A stretch of DNA of 17,325 nt from CALCCV01 sp964388665 (GTDB lineage Bacteria > Bdellovibrionota > Bdellovibrionia > Bdellovibrionales > Bdellovibrionaceae): assembly GCA_964388665.1 (NCBI GenBank), contig CAYMBJ010000079.1, positions 1 to 17,325 on the forward strand, given 5' to 3'. The notes beneath the pieces are model-generated. The model ran no database searches and was not told where the DNA came from. It saw only the letters and a list, made by a program, of their open reading frames with translations. Positions 14,162 to 17,325 of this stretch are shown one piece after another. Every line of letters begins with the position of its first letter. The first letter of the stretch is position 1. The translations under genes were made by a program, and so were the position numbers.

Positions 14162-14434
14162 CTAGTTCAGGCAAATCGCATCAACGGTCACTCTCCAGCA
14201 AGATACGCCAATACCTGGAGTGCACGTATAATAGAGAACTTGGTAGCCCTGGCCTTTTTTTGCGCAATATCTGCGGGCCTTTGCTACGGCATCATTCCAG
14301 GCACTGTTAAAATGCTGTCGATTGTTTGCCCTCACATAATCTGAGGTTCCTGTGAAACTTCCACCACTTCCAGCCTGCGCTGAAAGAGAAACATTCACGA
14401 TAATGCTTGCAAAAAGTATTACTCTCTTAATCAT
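14162..14434 (-). CDS. Small secreted protein with four cysteines
   Basis: 90-aa precursor. ATG at 14432-14434 is preceded by AAGGAG with 6-nt spacing, which decides the start over the longer frame. Residues 1-21 are a Sec signal ending AQA before GSGG. The mature 69 residues carry four Cys (in YCAKK, YTCTP, SCWRV, AICLN), consistent with two disulfides, plus an aromatic-rich core (YQVLYYTC). Family not recognised. It lies between the AmpG-like gene (139 bp upstream) and the pirin palindrome. Confidence 0.75.
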   Translation of the reverse strand: MIKRVILFASIIVNVSLSAQAGSGGSFTGTSDYVRANNRQHFNSAWNDAVAKARRYCAKKGQGYQVLYYTCTPGIGVSCWRVTVDAICLN

Positions 14435-14573
14435 ATTGATCTCCTTGGGTTTTGGGGCACTTGGCACTCTCGTGCCATTGCTTCTTGTTATGAAAAGAAT
14501 TTACCCCAATCTCACGTTCGTTCTTCTGAAAAAAATTGAAAAAATCGGTGACATTTTTTGGCACTAACACAAA

Positions 14574-15788
14574 TCAACTTCCTGGAATCACATCAGTTTT
14601 CCGATTGGTACTTTTCATTTTAGCTCTGGCTAGTATTATCAAACCAATTAAACTCACTGCGGCTGCAAATGAAAACCCTGCCGCGTAGGAGTTGGGAGTC
14701 CAAGCGATCCACCGGCCAACCAAAAATGCTGCAGCGGCCTCACAAAGATTGGTCATGGCCATCAAAAAGGTAAACCGTGTTGCTTCCATAGGACCTTTCG
14801 ACTGACCCATATAGTACGAATATGAAGCCGCCGTGAAAGCGCCAATAAAAAAATAGGTCAGCCAAACGGCACCAATCAGTATTGCACCAATCCCCAAGAG
14901 ATGTAGAAAGCCCAAAAGAGTGACCGAAATACAAAGAATAAAACCAGAAACCAAAAAGACAAGTCGAGCCCCTCTTCTATCAGAGGCCCGTCCGCCACCA
15001 AGTGCACCCAGCAACATGGCCAATAGATTGATCGACAAGACAAGTCCAACTTGCTGCTTATCGAGTTCATTAGCAATCAAGAAGGGACCAACCACGGCAC
15101 CAAAACTTTCAAAAGCAAATCCAGTCAGTACAGCGATCGTCGTCAAGACAGCAAATCTTCGCGTGAAAAGAAAATCAAAACTCCTTACAGTCAATTTTGG
15201 AGCTGACGGATTGATGCACGTGGTATTTCTGCCGAAGCTAACTACCAAAACTGCAATCGAAAGCGCCAACAGCGCACACAGCAAGACAATCGCCAAATGC
15301 CAATCTACATAGGCTAACAGCATTAGTAGACCCGCCCCAAAAAGCCAACGTCCAGACAGCAATCCGGCCTGCATTGCACCGTTCACTCTTCCGCGTCGAT
15401 CATTCGGCACTGATCCTAGCGCCCACGCATCTATAATTACGTCTTGAGTGGCGCTAACAAAGGAAATCATGACTGTAATAGCAAAGAATGCTGGCTCACC
15501 CACCTTTGTCAGCAATAGCCCGACAAAGCAAAAGATCATCAGTAATTGGAATAGGGCCACCCCATAGGCATAAGATCGAACTGTAAAAAAGAATCGATCA
15601 ATCACAGGACCCAAAAAAAACTTAAAACTCCAAGGTAGCGTCGCCATGGCCGTCATCGCCGTGATAACGTCTGCTGTGGTCCCATTGGAAGCCATCAATG
15701 TAGGAATGGCCCACCAGATCAGACCGATTGGAGCGCCTTCAAAAAAATACAGCCAAAAGAAGAGAATCGGCATTCTGAGGGACTTCAT
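14574..15788 (-). CDS. MFS permease, AmpG-like
   Basis: 404-aa inner-membrane transporter with 12 predicted helices. The AmpG/acetyl-CoA-transporter branch of the MFS is suggested by FEGAPIGLIWWAIPTLMA near 17, LPWSFKFFLGPVIDRF at 51-66 and SATQDVIIDAWALG at 112-125, matching AmpG's LPxxxKFxxxPxxDR and SxxQDxxxDA. AmpG imports anhydromuropeptides for cell-wall recycling; SLC33-like relatives move acetyl-CoA. The substrate here is unproven. The central loop after helix 6 is short and a conserved RRGAR follows helix 8. The GGAAATAG ribosome site is about 8 nt from the ATG. It is divergent from the first GNAT gene. Confidence 0.85.
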   Translation of the reverse strand: MKSLRMPILFFWLYFFEGAPIGLIWWAIPTLMASNGTTADVITAMTAMATLPWSFKFFLGPVIDRFFFTVRSYAYGVALFQLLMIFCFVGLLLTKVGEPAFFAITVMISFVSATQDVIIDAWALGSVPNDRRGRVNGAMQAGLLSGRWLFGAGLLMLLAYVDWHLAIVLLCALLALSIAVLVVSFGRNTTCINPSAPKLTVRSFDFLFTRRFAVLTTIAVLTGFAFESFGAVVGPFLIANELDKQQVGLVLSINLLAMLLGALGGGRASDRRGARLVFLVSGFILCISVTLLGFLHLLGIGAILIGAVWLTYFFIGAFTAASYSYYMGQSKGPMEATRFTFLMAMTNLCEAAAAFLVGRWIAWTPNSYAAGFSFAAAVSLIGLIILARAKMKSTNRKTDVIPGS

Positions 15789-15885
15789 TTCACTATTTCC
15801 GTTCTAGACATATGGTTGTTAATAAATTACAAAAATATCATACGAATAAAAAACTATTGCATTGCCATTGGGGAGTCAGCACAAA

Positions 15886-16383
15886 ATGGCTTTTTCTAAA
15901 ATTGAATCCGAAAGACTATTGATCCGCAGATTGACTGTCGCTGATGCCAGGGAACTTTCCAGTTACAGGTCAGATCCCGTGGTAGCAAAATTTCAGTCGT
16001 GGACCGAATATTCTTACCAACGGGCCACAGAGCTCGTTAACGGAATGGTCAATTCCGATCCGGAAACTAGAGGTTCGTGGTTTCAATTTGGAGTTGAGCT
16101 AAAGGCCACTCATCAACTTATTGGCGATATTGGGGTGCTGAATACAGACGAGGCTAGCAAAAGCTGGGTTGGCTTTACCTTTGATCGTGGACACTGGGGG
16201 CAAGGCTTTGCATTTGAAGCCGTTTCTACTGTGCTTTCATTCTACTCGGCTTTATCGATTCGGGATTTTTGGGCTTCCACCGACCCAAACAATGACCCAT
16301 CAATTCGCCTATTGAAAAAGCTGGGGTTCGCCCTTGTTGAAAGCAATCCAGACGATTTCATTTTTACGAAATCATTATATTGA
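15886..16383 (+). CDS. GNAT acetyltransferase, RimJ/RimL-like
   Basis: 165-aa N-acetyltransferase using acetyl-CoA. ERLLIRRLTVADARELSSYRSDP at the N-terminus is typical of the Acetyltransf_3 branch (RimJ/RimL and antibiotic N-acetyltransferases). The acetyl-CoA loop is GHWGQGFAFEAV (about 108-119), matching Q/RxxGxG/A. The C-terminal DPNNDPSIRLLKKLGF (about 135-150) is the usual DxxNxxSxxxxxKxGF. I start it at ATG 15886, with GGGGAG about 10 nt upstream; TTG 15862 is the in-frame alternative. The next GNAT gene begins 10 bp after its stop. Substrate unknown. Confidence 0.9.
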   Translation: MAFSKIESERLLIRRLTVADARELSSYRSDPVVAKFQSWTEYSYQRATELVNGMVNSDPETRGSWFQFGVELKATHQLIGDIGVLNTDEASKSWVGFTFDRGHWGQGFAFEAVSTVLSFYSALSIRDFWASTDPNNDPSIRLLKKLGFALVESNPDDFIFTKSLY

Positions 16384-16393
16384 CATTGTATCA

Positions 16394-16906
16394 ATGAAAC
16401 TCTGGCATTCTGAAATTGCCGCCTTAAGGATAGGATGTGAGGATAAAGTGCTCGTAGAAATAACCGATAGATTTGAAAAAGCATCGATTTGTGACGACAT
16501 ATTAAGATCTCTGCCCGACTGGTTTGGCATCGAGACCGCAATTCTAGATTACGTAGAAGCAGTAAAGGAACTGCCCATGTTTGCCTTTAAATCAGGTATA
16601 ATGGATGTTGCCTTTATTTCACTAAAACTGCATACAGAATTTGCGGCCGAGATTTACGTCATGGGAGTAAAACAAGAATTCCACAGAATGGGCAAAGGAA
16701 GCCTACTCGTGGATGGAGCCGAAGATTTCTTAAGAAAAAACGGATACCGTTTCTTTTCGGTCAAGACCTTAAGTCAAGGCCGAGAGTGCGAAGCCTACGA
16801 AAAAACCCGAAAGTTTTATCTCTCGAAAGGATTTGTTCCCATCGAAGAGTTTCCGACTCTATGGGGAGAAGCGAACCCGTGCCTATTCATGATAAAGTCA
16901 ATTTGA
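16394..16906 (+). CDS. GNAT acetyltransferase
   Basis: 170-aa GNAT-fold protein. The acetyl-CoA motif is VKQEFHRMGKGSLLVDGAE, with HRMGKG as the R/QxxGxG loop, followed by the beta5-alpha region ending EAYEKTRKFYLSKGFVPIE. The N-terminal part (FGIETAILDYVEAVKELPMFAFK) is typical of small GNATs that acetylate a free amine. Start is the ATG 10 bp after the previous GNAT's stop, with no clear ribosome site, so translational coupling is likely. The two GNATs are from different subfamilies rather than a tandem duplication. Substrate unknown. Confidence 0.85.
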   Translation: MKLWHSEIAALRIGCEDKVLVEITDRFEKASICDDILRSLPDWFGIETAILDYVEAVKELPMFAFKSGIMDVAFISLKLHTEFAAEIYVMGVKQEFHRMGKGSLLVDGAEDFLRKNGYRFFSVKTLSQGRECEAYEKTRKFYLSKGFVPIEEFPTLWGEANPCLFMIKSI

Positions 16907-16914
16907 CCCAAAAA

Positions 16915-16932
16915 CACCAGCACCAGCACCAG
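16915..16932. repeat. Short CACCAG tandem repeat
   Basis: Three copies of CACCAG in the 41-bp gap between the convergent GNAT and SOUL genes. No function is apparent. Confidence 0.6.
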
Positions 16933-16947
16933 CTCGATAGAGCCACT

Positions 16948-17325
16948 TCAATTCAATTTTTCTACTTCAATCAATATTTCGTTTTTACGTAAAAAAGGCA
17001 GCGTCCAAGGTGGATCGTACCCGGCAAAAGCTGGCTTCGAAATGGGCTTATAGGCCGGCTGATCTTCTAGCCACTTTTGCAGTTCTTCTCCAAGCGTTGC
17101 ATTTTTTTTCTTGCCCCAAAATCCAGTAAACCTCAAAGCGGCCATATAGTGTTCACTCACTTCAGCCAATTTGATTCGCTGATCATTGGGAACGGGCAGA
17201 TCCTCCATACTGTATTTGCTCGGCATGCTAAAACTCATCGTCATTTGATTGTTTTCAGCAGGAGCCATCAACTGAACTTCCCCCGATTTGACGGACACTT
17301 TTCTAGCATCTGACGCCCCTAAAAA
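16948..17325 (-). CDS. SOUL-family haem-binding protein (5' end outside window)
   Basis: The frame stays open to the right edge, so the N-terminus lies beyond the window; a GTG at 17298 is not needed as a start. The visible 125 residues match the C-terminal two-thirds of SOUL/HBP proteins: MTMSFSMPSKYSMEDLPVPN, RFTGFWG...LGEELQKWLED, then the hallmark YDPPWTLPFLRKNEILIEVE. SOUL proteins bind haem or related tetrapyrroles in eukaryotes; bacterial members are uncharacterised. It converges on the second GNAT gene with a 41-bp gap. Confidence 0.85.
   Translation of the reverse strand, partial: FLGASDARKVSVKSGEVQLMAPAENNQMTMSFSMPSKYSMEDLPVPNDQRIKLAEVSEHYMAALRFTGFWGKKKNATLGEELQKWLEDQPAYKPISKPAFAGYDPPWTLPFLRKNEILIEVEKLN

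Noticed and set aside
15886..16906. The two GNAT genes as a recent tandem duplication
   Set aside because: Their N-termini, acetyl-CoA loops and C-terminal motifs belong to different GNAT branches.

Overview
The window reads as a stretch of chromosome from a moderate-GC Gram-negative bacterium. The evidence is a lipoprotein with a clear lipobox, a Tat-exported protein, and strong AAGGAGG-type Shine-Dalgarno sites. The best guess is the Bdellovibrionota (Bdellovibrio-like). That placement is an inference from gene content (a DUF1592/DUF1552 pair, RsgA, an AmpG-like permease) and composition. No rRNA, tRNA or single-copy phylogenetic marker is present to prove it.

Layout. Bases 1-187 hold no recognisable gene. 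Bases 188-1399 are a complete insertion sequence with 14-bp perfect terminal inverted repeats and one IS1/IS1595-like transposase. It ends two bases from the stop codon of a minus-strand pair: a DUF1592/1588/1585-type exported protein with a CxxCH motif (3000-5246) followed by a Tat-exported DUF1552 protein (1402-2949). Divergent from that pair is rsgA (5449-6495), a ribosome-assembly GTPase that may be read from a leaderless mRNA. A small cysteine-containing lipoprotein gene converges on it. Next on the minus strand come a P-loop kinase (9292-9816), a fusion of an RluA-type pseudouridine synthase with an RlmI-like methyltransferase (7559-9151), and a two-helix potassium channel (6991-7551) that starts 7 bp after the fusion ends. 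A short ORF with the only good ribosome-binding site overlaps the fusion's start in another frame.

On the plus strand at 9991-10773 lies a polyphosphate kinase 2 gene that looks broken: an in-frame TAG interrupts it and its Walker-B aspartate is Asn. It is preceded by a 19-bp perfect dyad. After it come a VOC-family protein and, convergent, a four-helix membrane protein. At 12471-12523 there is a 20-bp-arm palindrome bounded by CTAG. It looks like a miniature mobile element and also sits where it would terminate the upstream operon (pirin plus a small membrane protein). A heptanucleotide tandem repeat adjoins it. Upstream of pirin there is a 10-bp-arm palindrome next to a -35-like box.

The right end holds a small secreted four-cysteine protein, an AmpG-like MFS permease, two tandem GNAT acetyltransferases, and a SOUL-family haem-binding protein cut by the window edge.

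Most genes are ordinary housekeeping or accessory genes. I see no defence island, CRISPR array, prophage or biosynthetic cluster. The points most worth a second look are the RluA-RlmI fusion with its altered SAM-binding loop and upstream ORF, the decaying ppk2, the DUF1592/DUF1552 export pair beside the IS, and the palindromes at 9956, 12471 and 14086.
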